Below, piece after piece: positions 1 through 8,072 of a stretch of DNA of 64,000 nucleotides; within the stretch, counting starts at the first letter, position 1; each line of letters starts with the position of its first letter. The notes under the pieces were generated by a model. It made no database searches. It saw only the letters and a program-made list of their open reading frames with translations, and was not told the DNA's origin. The stretch is from positions 1 through 64,000 of the forward strand of contig NZ_AP026442.1 of the NCBI RefSeq assembly GCF_027923705.1. Reading direction: 5' to 3'. The stretch comes from Cellulomonas sp. NTE-D12. Its GTDB lineage: Bacteria > Actinomycetota > Actinomycetes > Actinomycetales > Cellulomonadaceae. Both the position numbers and the translations under genes were made by a program.

Positions 1-57
1 TGGACGCGGGAGAGCCGGGTGGACGCGGGAGAGCCGGGTGGACGCGGGAGAGCCGGG
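1..57. repeat. Three tandem copies of a 19-bp unit at the window edge
   Basis: The unit TGGACGCGGGAGAGCCGGG occurs three times without mismatch, and the first six bases of a fourth copy follow. The array is cut by the window start, so its real length is unknown. A 19-bp period changes reading frame at every copy, which argues against coding. The rest of 1-184 lies downstream of the leftward ligase gene, and I see no gene or clear terminator in it. Confidence 0.85.
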
Positions 58-184
58 TGGACGGAAGCGCCTCGGCGCTGGTGGAGCCCCGGGGACGTGT
101 GCAGCCTGGCGCCGTGGCGATGCCACGCCCGTGGCTGTGCCGGTGCTCGGACCCGCTGCGGGTGGGGGCCGTGCCGGGCGGCGG

Positions 185-1192
185 TCAGGCGTCGGTGGTG
201 ACCCGGGTGTCCAGGTGGTCGGTGGCCGTGCCGTTGTCGTAGGCCGCGATCGCGGCGTCGACCAGTGACCGGTACAGGGGCCCGAGCCCGAACCCGGCCG
301 CCTCGGCCGCCTGCGGCAGCAGCGACGTCTCGGTCATCCCGGGCGCCACGTTCACCTCGAGGAACCAGGGCGTCCCGTCCGCGTCGACGATGAGGTCGGT
401 GCGGGAGATGCGGGCGAGGCCGAGCGCCTGGTGCGCGGCGACGGCCACGGCGCCGACCCGCTCGGCGAGCTCGTCGGACAACCGGGCGGGGGCGAAGTAC
501 TCGGTGCGGCCCGGGTTGTAGCGGGCGTCGTAGTCGTACGGACCGTCGGTGACGATCTCGACCGCCGGCAGCGCGAACGGGCCGTCCCCGGTGTCGAGGA
601 CGCTGACGGCCAGCTCGGTTCCGATGACGGCACGCTCGATCAGGGCGGTGTCCGAGTAGGAGAAGCACTCGACCATCGCCCGCGGCAGCTGGTCCGCCGA
701 CGTCACGAGGGTCATGCCGAGCGCCGAACCCCCGCGGGACGGCTTGACCACCAGGGGCAGGCCGAGGCGGCGCACCACCGCGTCGAGGATCCTGGCGGCG
801 CCCAGCTCGCGGAACAGCGACTGCGGCAGCGTCACGAACTCGGGAGTGGCGATGCCGGCCCGTCCCGCGACGGTCTTGGCGATCGGCTTGCTCCAGGCGA
901 CGCGGCTGGCGCGCGGGCCGGTGCCGAGCACCCGGAGGCCGAGCAGGGCCAGCACGTCGCGGACCGAGCCGTCCTCACCGCTGGCGCCGTGCAGCAGGGG
1001 CCACACCAGGTCGGGCGCGAGGTCCGAGAGCACCGGTACCAGGTCGGCGTCGACGTCGTGCACCGTGACCTCCGCACCCGTCGAGCGCAGCGCCTCCGCG
1101 ACGCGACGTCCGGAACGGAGCGAGACGTCCCGCTCGTGGGAGAGGCCCCCGGCGAGCACGACGATCCGAGGGGCGGACGGGGTGGGGTTCAC
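185..1192 (-). CDS. D-alanine-D-alanine ligase-like ATP-grasp protein
   Basis: This is a 335-residue cytoplasmic ATP-grasp enzyme resembling D-Ala-D-Ala ligases, which join two D-alanines using ATP for peptidoglycan precursors. The N-terminal nucleotide-binding-like part starts VVLAGGLSHERDVSLRSG, followed by the LLHGASGEDG loop (usually HGxxGEDG). The ATP-grasp core has LPLVVKPSRGGSALGM, and the metal-binding end is WFLEVNVAPGMTETSLLP (family EVNTxPGMT). The GTG start at 1192 was chosen because upstream codons read as Arg/Ser-rich non-homologous sequence. It lies 133 bp downstream of the aminotransferase. Actinobacteria often carry a second Ddl elsewhere, so this copy near the origin may have another D-amino acid or dipeptide product; substrate is not shown by the sequence. 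Confidence 0.85.
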   Translation of the reverse strand: MNPTPSAPRIVVLAGGLSHERDVSLRSGRRVAEALRSTGAEVTVHDVDADLVPVLSDLAPDLVWPLLHGASGEDGSVRDVLALLGLRVLGTGPRASRVAWSKPIAKTVAGRAGIATPEFVTLPQSLFRELGAARILDAVVRRLGLPLVVKPSRGGSALGMTLVTSADQLPRAMVECFSYSDTALIERAVIGTELAVSVLDTGDGPFALPAVEIVTDGPYDYDARYNPGRTEYFAPARLSDELAERVGAVAVAAHQALGLARISRTDLIVDADGTPWFLEVNVAPGMTETSLLPQAAEAAGFGLGPLYRSLVDAAIAAYDNGTATDHLDTRVTTDA

Positions 1193-1325
1193 GCTGCTGC
1201 GCTCCAGTCGAACGGTCCGTCGAGCGGCGGACGGGGAACAAGCGGTGGTGCGAGGACGAACGGCGTCGGTTGTGCGCGACCGGTCACCAGAGGCGGGAAC
1301 CCGTGGGGTCGGCCGGGAGCCGTCG

Positions 1326-2675
1326 TCAGGCGACGTCCGGACCCGGCGACTGCACCACGTCGTCGGACGCTCCGGCGGCGGTGCCGAACAGCTCGACCAG
1401 CTCCGACTCGCCGGACACGACGGTCGCCAGGCGACGGACGCCCTCACGGATGCGCTCGGGCGTCGGGTAGCAGAACGACAGTCGCATGTGGTCGGCGCCC
1501 TGACCGTCGTAGTAGAAGGCGGTGCCGGGCACGTAGGCCACCCGCGCGGTGACGGCGCGGGGCAGCATCTCCTTGGCGTCCAGGCCGTCGGGCAGCTTCA
1601 CCCAGGTGTAGAAGCCGCCGTCGGGGACGGTCCAGCGGCAGTCCGGCAGGTGCTCGGCGAGCGCCCCCACCATCGCGTCGCGACGCTCGCGGTACATCTC
1701 GCGGTACTTCTTGATCTGGCCGCGCCAGTCGCAGGTGGACAGGTAGGCGGAGATCGCCAGCTGGGAGGCGTTCGACGGGCACAGGATGGCCGACTCGCTC
1801 GCGAGCACCAGCTTCTCGCGCACCGCGTGCGGGGCCACCACCCAGCCGACCCGGTAGCCGGGCGCGAACGTCTTGGAGAAGGAGCCGAGGTACAGCACGC
1901 CCTCGTCGTCCAGGCCACGCATCGCCGTGAGCGGCTCGCTGTCGAAACCGAGCAGCCCGTAGGGGTTGTCCTCGAGCACCAGCACGCCGTGCCGGCGGGC
2001 GATCTCCAGCACCTGGGGCCGACGCTCCGCCGACAGCGACACTCCGGCGGGGTTGTGGAAGTTGGGGACGGTGTAGAGGAACTTCACGCGACGGCCGGCG
2101 GCCTCGAGGCGGACCAGCGTCTCCTCGAGCGCGGCCGTCATCAGCCCGTGCTCGTCGATCGGCGTGTGCACCACGTCGGCCTGGTAGGCGCGGAACACGC
2201 CGAGCGCGCCGACGTAGGACGGTGCCTCCGCGACGACGACGTCGCCCGGGTTGATGAAGATGCGCGTGACCAGGTCCAACGCCTGCTGCGAGCCGGTGGT
2301 GACCACCACGTCGTCCGGGTGCGCGTCGATGCCCTCGAGGCGCATCACCTCGAGGATCTGCTCCCGAAGCGTCTCGTCGCCCTGGCCGGAGCCGTACTGC
2401 AGGGCGGTGAGCCCCCGCGTCGCGACCACCCGGGCCGTCATCTCGGAGAGCACGTCCAGCGGGAGGCCGTCGAGGAACGGCATGCCACCGGCGAGCGAGA
2501 CGACCTCAGGCCGGTTGGCGACCGCGAACAGGGCCCGGATCTCCGAGGCACGCATGCCGTGCGTGCGGTCGGCGTAGGAGCCGAGCCACTGGTCGAGGCG
2601 GGTGCCGGTGCCGGCGGCAGCGGACGACGGGGGACGGCCCGGCGTCTCGCGGTCGGGCACAGGCGAAGGAGTCAT
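1326..2675 (-). CDS. PLP-dependent class I/II aminotransferase
   Basis: The 449-residue protein is a fold-type I aminotransferase like the LysN/2-aminoadipate group and the C-terminal half of MocR regulators, but without a DNA-binding domain. Recognisable parts are LAGGMPFLDGLP near the N terminus, TTGSQQALDLV in the cofactor pocket, VPNFHNPAGVSLS, and the Schiff-base lysine in GSFSKTFAPGYRVGW. It transfers an amino group between an amino acid and a 2-oxoacid; the substrate cannot be read from sequence. The Pro/Ser-rich first 25 residues may not all be translated, because no strong Shine-Dalgarno precedes the ATG at 2675. An aminotransferase at this place beside trx genes is common in actinobacterial origin regions. 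Confidence 0.85.
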   Translation of the reverse strand: MTPSPVPDRETPGRPPSSAAAGTGTRLDQWLGSYADRTHGMRASEIRALFAVANRPEVVSLAGGMPFLDGLPLDVLSEMTARVVATRGLTALQYGSGQGDETLREQILEVMRLEGIDAHPDDVVVTTGSQQALDLVTRIFINPGDVVVAEAPSYVGALGVFRAYQADVVHTPIDEHGLMTAALEETLVRLEAAGRRVKFLYTVPNFHNPAGVSLSAERRPQVLEIARRHGVLVLEDNPYGLLGFDSEPLTAMRGLDDEGVLYLGSFSKTFAPGYRVGWVVAPHAVREKLVLASESAILCPSNASQLAISAYLSTCDWRGQIKKYREMYRERRDAMVGALAEHLPDCRWTVPDGGFYTWVKLPDGLDAKEMLPRAVTARVAYVPGTAFYYDGQGADHMRLSFCYPTPERIREGVRRLATVVSGESELVELFGTAAGASDDVVQSPGPDVA

Positions 2676-2798
2676 GCGCGTCAGTGTCGCACGTCACCTG
2701 TGCGGGACGGCGGCACGGGTCGGTGGACGGTTCGGCCGGGGGTGGCGGCCGGTGGGCTCGAGCGGCGAGACGCCGAGCCGCGGCGGTGCCGCGGCGGG

Positions 2799-3131
2799 TC
2801 AGACCGCAGCCAGCAGCTTGCGCACCTGCTCGTTCAGCACGGCCTTGGGCCGGGCACCGTACAGCACGTCGACCAGCTCACCGCCGGAGACGAACTGCAG
2901 CGTGGGCAGGGAGACGATCCCGTACCGCGCGACGAGGCCCGGGTTGGTGTCCGCGTCGACGGTGACGAACCGCACCGTGCCGGCGTAGGTCTCGGCGAGC
3001 TCGTCGAGAACCGGTCCGACCAGCCGGCACGGCCCGCACCACTCGGCCGTGAAGTCGACCACGACGGGCAGGGGCGACGCCAGCACCTGCTCGTCGAACG
3101 TCGCGTCGGTGACGGGCTGGGCGCCGCTCAC
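2799..3131 (-). CDS. trxA: Thioredoxin
   Basis: A 110-residue thioredoxin of normal length. The redox motif W31-C32-G-P-C35 sits after VVVDFTAE, and the cis-proline loop is SLPTLQF. It is a general cytoplasmic disulfide reductant that accepts electrons from thioredoxin reductase, encoded immediately upstream. The GTG start at 3131 overlaps the trxB stop by four bases (GTGA), so the two are translationally coupled. GC-rich inverted sequence follows the stop around 2776-2792, possibly a weak terminator. Confidence 0.97.
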   Translation of the reverse strand: MSGAQPVTDATFDEQVLASPLPVVVDFTAEWCGPCRLVGPVLDELAETYAGTVRFVTVDADTNPGLVARYGIVSLPTLQFVSGGELVDVLYGARPKAVLNEQVRKLLAAV

Positions 3132-4144
3132 GCGGTCGCCTCGGCACCCGGCACCGTGACCAGCGCCTCGCCAGCGGGCACGGGGTCGACGACCTGCGGC
3201 TCCTCGACCAGACCGGCCAGGTAGTGCTGGGCGTCGAGCGCGGCCGAGCAGCCGGTGCCGGCCGCCGTGATCGCCTGCCGGTAGGTGTGGTCCACGACGT
3301 CGCCGCAGGCGAACACGCCGGTCAGGTTGGTGGCGGTGGTCCGTCCGACGACCTGCACGTACCCGTTCTCGTCCAGGTCGACCTGGCCCACCAGCAGCTC
3401 GGTGCGCGGCACGTGGCCGATGGCGACGAACAGCCCGCCAGCCGGCAGCTGCCGGGTCTCGCCGGTCAGCGTGTCGCGCAGCACCACGCCGGTCACCTTG
3501 TCGGCGCCCTCGATGCCGACCACCTCGGAGTTCCAGGCGAAGCGGATCTTCGGGTCGTTGTGGGCGCGGTCCGCCATGATCTTCGAGGCCCGCAGCTGGT
3601 CACGGCGGTGCACCATCGTCACGGTGCGGCCGAACCGGGTGAGGAACGTCGCCTCCTCGACGGCGGAGTCGCCGCCGCCGACCACGACGATGTCCTGGTC
3701 ACGGAAGAAGAACCCGTCGCAGGTGGCGCACCAGCTGACGCCGCGGCCGGACAGCCGCTTCTCGTCCGGGAGCCCGAGCTCGCGGTACGCGGAGCCGGTC
3801 GACAGGATGACGGCGCGGGCACGGTACGTGTCGCCGCCGCCGGTGACGATCGTCTTGACCGGACCGGCGAGGTCCAGCGAGGTGGCGTCGTCCCAGACGA
3901 CCTCGGCACCGAACTTCTCGGCCTGCTTCTGCATGGCCTCCATCAGCTCCGGCCCCTGGATGCCCTCCGGGAAGCCGGGGAAGTTCTCCACCTCGGTGGT
4001 GTTCATCAGCGCGCCGCCGGCGGTCACCGAGCCGGCGATCACGACGGGGGCCAGGCCGGCACGCGCGGCGTAGATCGCCGCGGTGTAGCCGGCGGGCCCG
4101 GATCCGACGACGACGACGTCACGGATATCGGTGGTGTCGCTCAC
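3128..4144 (-). CDS. trxB: Thioredoxin-disulfide reductase
   Basis: A 338-residue flavoprotein that moves electrons from NADPH through FAD to thioredoxin. The FAD-binding GSGPAGYTAAIYAARAG is near residue 14, the active-site pair is C139-A-T-C142 in SWCATCDGFFF, the NADPH Rossmann motif is VVGGGDSAVEEA, and the second FAD contact is GVFACGDVVD. Length and order are standard for the low-molecular-weight class. It starts with GTG at 4144 and is the first gene of the trxB-trxA pair. About 120 bp separate it from the pseudokinase gene upstream, enough for its own promoter. Confidence 0.97.
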   Translation of the reverse strand: MSDTTDIRDVVVVGSGPAGYTAAIYAARAGLAPVVIAGSVTAGGALMNTTEVENFPGFPEGIQGPELMEAMQKQAEKFGAEVVWDDATSLDLAGPVKTIVTGGGDTYRARAVILSTGSAYRELGLPDEKRLSGRGVSWCATCDGFFFRDQDIVVVGGGDSAVEEATFLTRFGRTVTMVHRRDQLRASKIMADRAHNDPKIRFAWNSEVVGIEGADKVTGVVLRDTLTGETRQLPAGGLFVAIGHVPRTELLVGQVDLDENGYVQVVGRTTATNLTGVFACGDVVDHTYRQAITAAGTGCSAALDAQHYLAGLVEEPQVVDPVPAGEALVTVPGAEATA

Positions 4145-4264
4145 GGGTGCATCCCTCGACTGTCGGAGTTCTGTGGCGCAGGCCGTCGGGAGGATGTCCC
4201 CGCCGGCCCGTGCGCACGCGTCAACCGATGGTAGGGCGCATCTGTTCCCGTCCCGAGCGCCCGC

Positions 4265-6397
4265 TCAGCCGAGCTGGACCTCGGTGAGCTCGACGCGGAA
4301 CGAGCCGTCCGGCATGCTCGGCAGCTCCGTGAACCACAGGCTCAGGGTGCTGGTCGCCGTCGGCGGCTTCAGCGTGAAGGCGGCGTTGCCCGAGAGCGGG
4401 CCGGAGGCGAGCACCGTGCCACCGCCGGGGTTCGAGGCATCGGTCGCGCGGATCTCCACGGTGCCGCCGGTGCCGTTGGTGTGCAGCGTCACGGAAGACA
4501 CGGAGGTCGCCTGCTTCAGCGTGATGACGTAGCCGATGCCCTGCTTGAGGCCGCCGAAGCTCGCCGACTTGTACGTGCGCGACACCCAGAAGGTCGAGGG
4601 GTCGCCGTCGAACGCCTTGGCGACCGCCTCCGGGTGGTCACCCTCCGTGCCGTTCGCATCGACGGAGGCTCCCGAGGCGATCACGGGCGCGCCGCCGGCG
4701 GGAGCGGCCGAGGCGCTGGAGGAGGCGGACGGGGTGCCGGGCCCGGAGGCGCTCGCGCTCGGGCTCGCGGAGTGCGAGTGGGAGGCGGTACCGGCGCCGC
4801 CATGGGCCGACGGGCCGCTGAGCAGCGACTTCGCCGCGAACGCGACACCGATGATCACCAGCAGCACGACGACGGCGAGCACGATCACCGTCGGGTCGAA
4901 CCGACGCCGTCCGACCGGCTCCTCCCGGACCCGTCCGAAGTCGAACGGGTCGTCGTCCTGGCCCTCCGGCTCCCGCGGCACCGCGGGCGGCACCGCGGCC
5001 GGTGCGACCGCGGGGGGTGCGGCCGGAGGGAGGGGCGCGGCACCGCGGCCGGTGGCGGGACCGGTCGCCGCTGCCACGACGGGTGGGGTCGCCGCCTGGA
5101 CGGGCCGCTGCGGTGCCGTCGCTCGCAGCGCCTCGGACGACGTGCGCACGGGGGCCTGGTTCGCCGCAGCCGCTGTGGGCGGGAACGCCGGCGGCGGGGT
5201 GGTCGCCGCGGGCGTCATCGGCCGGGTCTCGGCGGCCGCGGCCGCACCGGCCGCGGCCGCACCGGTCACGGCCGCACCCGGCTCCGGGAACGGGGGACGT
5301 GCGGGCGGTGCCGCCGATGCGGCGAACGACGGAGGCTGCTGCCCGACCACCGGGAAGGCGCTGGTGCGACCCGGTGCCGCGGGCGGCGGCGTGCCGGGGC
5401 GGTTGGTCCCCGCGCTGCTCTGGCTGAACGCGCTGCGGACGGACTGCCGCTGGACCCGGGGCGGCGGGCCGCCGGCCGCCGGCCCCTCGGCATCCGGCGC
5501 CACCGCACCGGCTGCGGCCGCACCGGCGAGCGCACCCGCCGCGGCCGCTGCGGCGGCGCCGAGGTGCCCCGAGGGTCGGCTGATGCGGATCTCACCCCAG
5601 GGCTCGAGCTCGCGCACCACCTCGGCCGGGCTGTGCGGACCGTCGTCGTACGGGCCCAGCGTCACCGAGCAGAGCGTGTCGAGGTCCGCGGGGACCGCGG
5701 TGACCAGGTCGGCCGGCGGGACGGGCACGCCGTCGACCACGGGCGCGACGGGCAGGCCGTCGGCGGCTGCGGCCGGACCCGGCCAGCGTCCCGTCAGGGC
5801 CGTGTACAGCAGCCGCACCAGGTCGACGGCGTCGGTCCGGCTGGTGCTGCGCGCGTCGCCCTCGACCCGGCCGAGCAGGGCGGCGTCCAGGGCGAGCCCG
5901 GACACGAGCACCCGACCGTCGTCCGCGACGCAGATCGCCGACGGGCGCAGCGCCTGGTGGTGCACGCCGCGGCGCCGCGCGACCTCGAGCGCCGCCGACG
6001 CCTCGCCGATCACCGCGCGGGCCTGGTCGGCGGTCAAGGGCTCGCGGACGACCAGCTGGGCGAGCGACGGACCCGACACCTGCTCGGTGACCACGTAGCC
6101 GAGGCCGTCGTGCGTGCCGACGTCGAGCACGCGCAGCAGGCGGGGGTCGGTGACCAGCGCCGCGCGCCGGGCCGCGTCGAGCCCCGCGGTCGACGACTCG
6201 GGGGCCAGCACCTGCGCCCGCACGGGTCTGTCGAGGATCTCGTCGACCGCCGCCCACGTCTGCAGGACGGGGACGGTGGACGGCTGGGGCTCGAGCACGC
6301 GGTAGCGCCCGGCGAGCAGAGTCCCTCGTCCGACCTGGTCCACGCGCAGCTCCCGCACCATCGGCAGGGACGTCCGGCGGGCGCCGGACACGTGCAT
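4265..6397 (-). CDS. Membrane pseudokinase with C-terminal discoidin-like domain (MurJ partner)
   Basis: This 710-residue protein corresponds to the C-terminal half of mycobacterial MviN/MurJ, where a pseudokinase and an external sugar-binding-like domain are fused to the flippase. Residues about 20-280 have a kinase outline, but the catalytic residues look lost: HHQALRPSAICV replaces HRDxKPxN, VSGLALD replaces the DFG region, and VRAQVLA stands where the lysine strand is expected. A long Ala/Pro linker follows, then one membrane segment (VIVLAVVVLLVIIGVAFAA) and an outside domain of about 140 residues (FDGDPSTFW, SSVTLHTNG) like F5/8-type or discoidin folds. It begins one base after the murJ stop. 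By analogy it could couple Ser/Thr kinase and FHA signalling to lipid II export; that is inference. Confidence 0.85.
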   Translation of the reverse strand: MHVSGARRTSLPMVRELRVDQVGRGTLLAGRYRVLEPQPSTVPVLQTWAAVDEILDRPVRAQVLAPESSTAGLDAARRAALVTDPRLLRVLDVGTHDGLGYVVTEQVSGPSLAQLVVREPLTADQARAVIGEASAALEVARRRGVHHQALRPSAICVADDGRVLVSGLALDAALLGRVEGDARSTSRTDAVDLVRLLYTALTGRWPGPAAAADGLPVAPVVDGVPVPPADLVTAVPADLDTLCSVTLGPYDDGPHSPAEVVRELEPWGEIRISRPSGHLGAAAAAAAGALAGAAAAGAVAPDAEGPAAGGPPPRVQRQSVRSAFSQSSAGTNRPGTPPPAAPGRTSAFPVVGQQPPSFAASAAPPARPPFPEPGAAVTGAAAAGAAAAAETRPMTPAATTPPPAFPPTAAAANQAPVRTSSEALRATAPQRPVQAATPPVVAAATGPATGRGAAPLPPAAPPAVAPAAVPPAVPREPEGQDDDPFDFGRVREEPVGRRRFDPTVIVLAVVVLLVIIGVAFAAKSLLSGPSAHGGAGTASHSHSASPSASASGPGTPSASSSASAAPAGGAPVIASGASVDANGTEGDHPEAVAKAFDGDPSTFWVSRTYKSASFGGLKQGIGYVITLKQATSVSSVTLHTNGTGGTVEIRATDASNPGGGTVLASGPLSGNAAFTLKPPTATSTLSLWFTELPSMPDGSFRVELTEVQLG

Positions 6398-6398
6398 G

Positions 6399-8072
6399 CT
6401 AGTCGGGACGCCCCGGCCGCCGCCCCGGGAACCGGGCGAGCACCGACCGCACAGGGCCGGCGAGGACCTCGAGCTCCGGGACGCGCATCGCCCGGAGCAC
6501 CAGCACGTAGACGGTCACCATCGCCCCGCCGACCACGACGCACTTCGCCAGCGCCGCGACCAGGGACATCTGCGCGCCCGCGCCGAGCAGCAGCAGCAGC
6601 GGCACGCCGACCGCCAGGGCCGCCACCGAGGCGAGGGTGGCGCGCAGGTGCAGCCGGAGCACCCGCGACCCGTCGAAGCTGCCGATCAGCCAGTGCACGT
6701 GCCGCAGCGCCATCAGCGAGCCGATCACGTAGGAGAGGCTGACGGCCAGCGCCGACCCGGCCACCCACCACTGCGGCGGCGCGAGCAGCCAGCCGAGCAG
6801 GGTGCCGACGACGATGACCACCGCCATCACCACCTGCGGCGCCAGCATGCTGCGGGCGTCCTCGTAGGCGTAGTACACCCGCTGGCACATCGACCAGATG
6901 CCGAGCACCGGCAGGCCCAGGACCATCGCGACCGTGACGCCGCCCACCGCGGCGATCTCGCCCGGGTGCGGGTGCCAGATGATCAGGCGCACCACCGGGA
7001 GCGCGAGCAGGCCGACGATCACCGTGGTGGGGATGGTGAACAGGCCGAGCGCGCGCAGGCCGGTGGACAGCGTGTCGCGCACACCGGCTCGGTCGCGGTC
7101 CGTCGCCTGGGCCGACAGGCGCGTGAACAGCGCCGTCATCAGCGAGACCGTCACCAGCGAGTGGGGCAGGATGAAGACGAGGAACGCGTAGTCGTACGCC
7201 GCGTTCCCCGCGACGCCAGTGGTCGACTGGACCGTGGCGAGCCCGTGCGCCCGTGCCAGCGCCGCCGCGGGTGCCGCGGACGCGATCCGGGACTGGACGA
7301 TGAACGCGAGCTGGCCCACCCCGAGGCCGGCGAAGGTCCACATCGCCACCGAGCCCGCCCGGCCGAGCCCGGTGCCGCGCACCCCCCACCGCAGCCGGAA
7401 CCGCACGCCGGCCCTGGTCAGCGCGGGGAACAGCACCAGCGCCTGCGCCACGATCCCGAGGGTGGCCGAGCCCGCCAGCACGGCGACCTTCGCGCCGCTC
7501 CAGCCGTCGGCACTGCTCGACGAGCCGAACATCACGATGAACAGGCCGCAGCCCGCGATGGCGACGATGTTGTTCACCACGGGCGCCCACATGTACGGGC
7601 CGAACGACTCGCGGGCGTTGAGCACCTGCCCGAGCAGGCCGTACACGCCGTAGAAGAACATCTGCGGGATGCACCAGTAGGCGAAGGTGGTGGCCAGCAG
7701 CATCTGCTCGCGGTTGCCCGCGTCGGCGTACAGCAGCACCAGCAGCGGTGCTGCGATGGTCAGCAGCAGCGTGGTGGCGGCCAGCACGGCGAACCCGAGG
7801 GTGAGCAGCCGGTCGACGTACTGCTGGCCCGCCCGGCGCTTGTACGCCCGCACCACCTGCGGCACCAGCACCGCGTTGAGCGCCCCGCCCGCGAGCAGCT
7901 GGTAGAGGATGTTCGGCAGCTTGTTGGCCACCGCGAACGCGTCCGCGGCCTGACCGGTGGCGCCGATCGCAGCCGCGAGGGCGATGCTGCGCAGCAGCCC
8001 GAGGGCCCGCGACGCGGCGGTGCCGGAGCCCATCAGCGCGGAGGCGCGGCCGATGCTGGCCGACCGGCTCAC
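6399..8072 (-). CDS. murJ: Lipid II flippase MurJ
   Basis: A 557-residue polytopic membrane protein of the MOP superfamily, expected to have 14 helices, that flips lipid II across the membrane for peptidoglycan synthesis. Family features include ASRALGLLRSIALAAAIGATG at the N terminus (compare SRxLGxxR), NKLPNILYQLLAGGALNAVLVP, and the repeated aromatic/glycine helices typical of MviN. The GTG start at 8072 overlaps the upstream stop by four bases (GTGA). Unlike the mycobacterial protein, it ends soon after the last helix in an Arg-rich tail, and the pseudokinase is a separate gene starting one base past the stop codon. Likely essential. Confidence 0.95.
   Translation of the reverse strand: MSRSASIGRASALMGSGTAASRALGLLRSIALAAAIGATGQAADAFAVANKLPNILYQLLAGGALNAVLVPQVVRAYKRRAGQQYVDRLLTLGFAVLAATTLLLTIAAPLLVLLYADAGNREQMLLATTFAYWCIPQMFFYGVYGLLGQVLNARESFGPYMWAPVVNNIVAIAGCGLFIVMFGSSSSADGWSGAKVAVLAGSATLGIVAQALVLFPALTRAGVRFRLRWGVRGTGLGRAGSVAMWTFAGLGVGQLAFIVQSRIASAAPAAALARAHGLATVQSTTGVAGNAAYDYAFLVFILPHSLVTVSLMTALFTRLSAQATDRDRAGVRDTLSTGLRALGLFTIPTTVIVGLLALPVVRLIIWHPHPGEIAAVGGVTVAMVLGLPVLGIWSMCQRVYYAYEDARSMLAPQVVMAVVIVVGTLLGWLLAPPQWWVAGSALAVSLSYVIGSLMALRHVHWLIGSFDGSRVLRLHLRATLASVAALAVGVPLLLLLGAGAQMSLVAALAKCVVVGGAMVTVYVLVLRAMRVPELEVLAGPVRSVLARFPGRRPGRPD

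Noticed and set aside
714..3224. A long plus-strand ORF opposite the ligase, aminotransferase and trx genes
   Set aside because: The opposite strand has clear enzymes with conserved motifs throughout.
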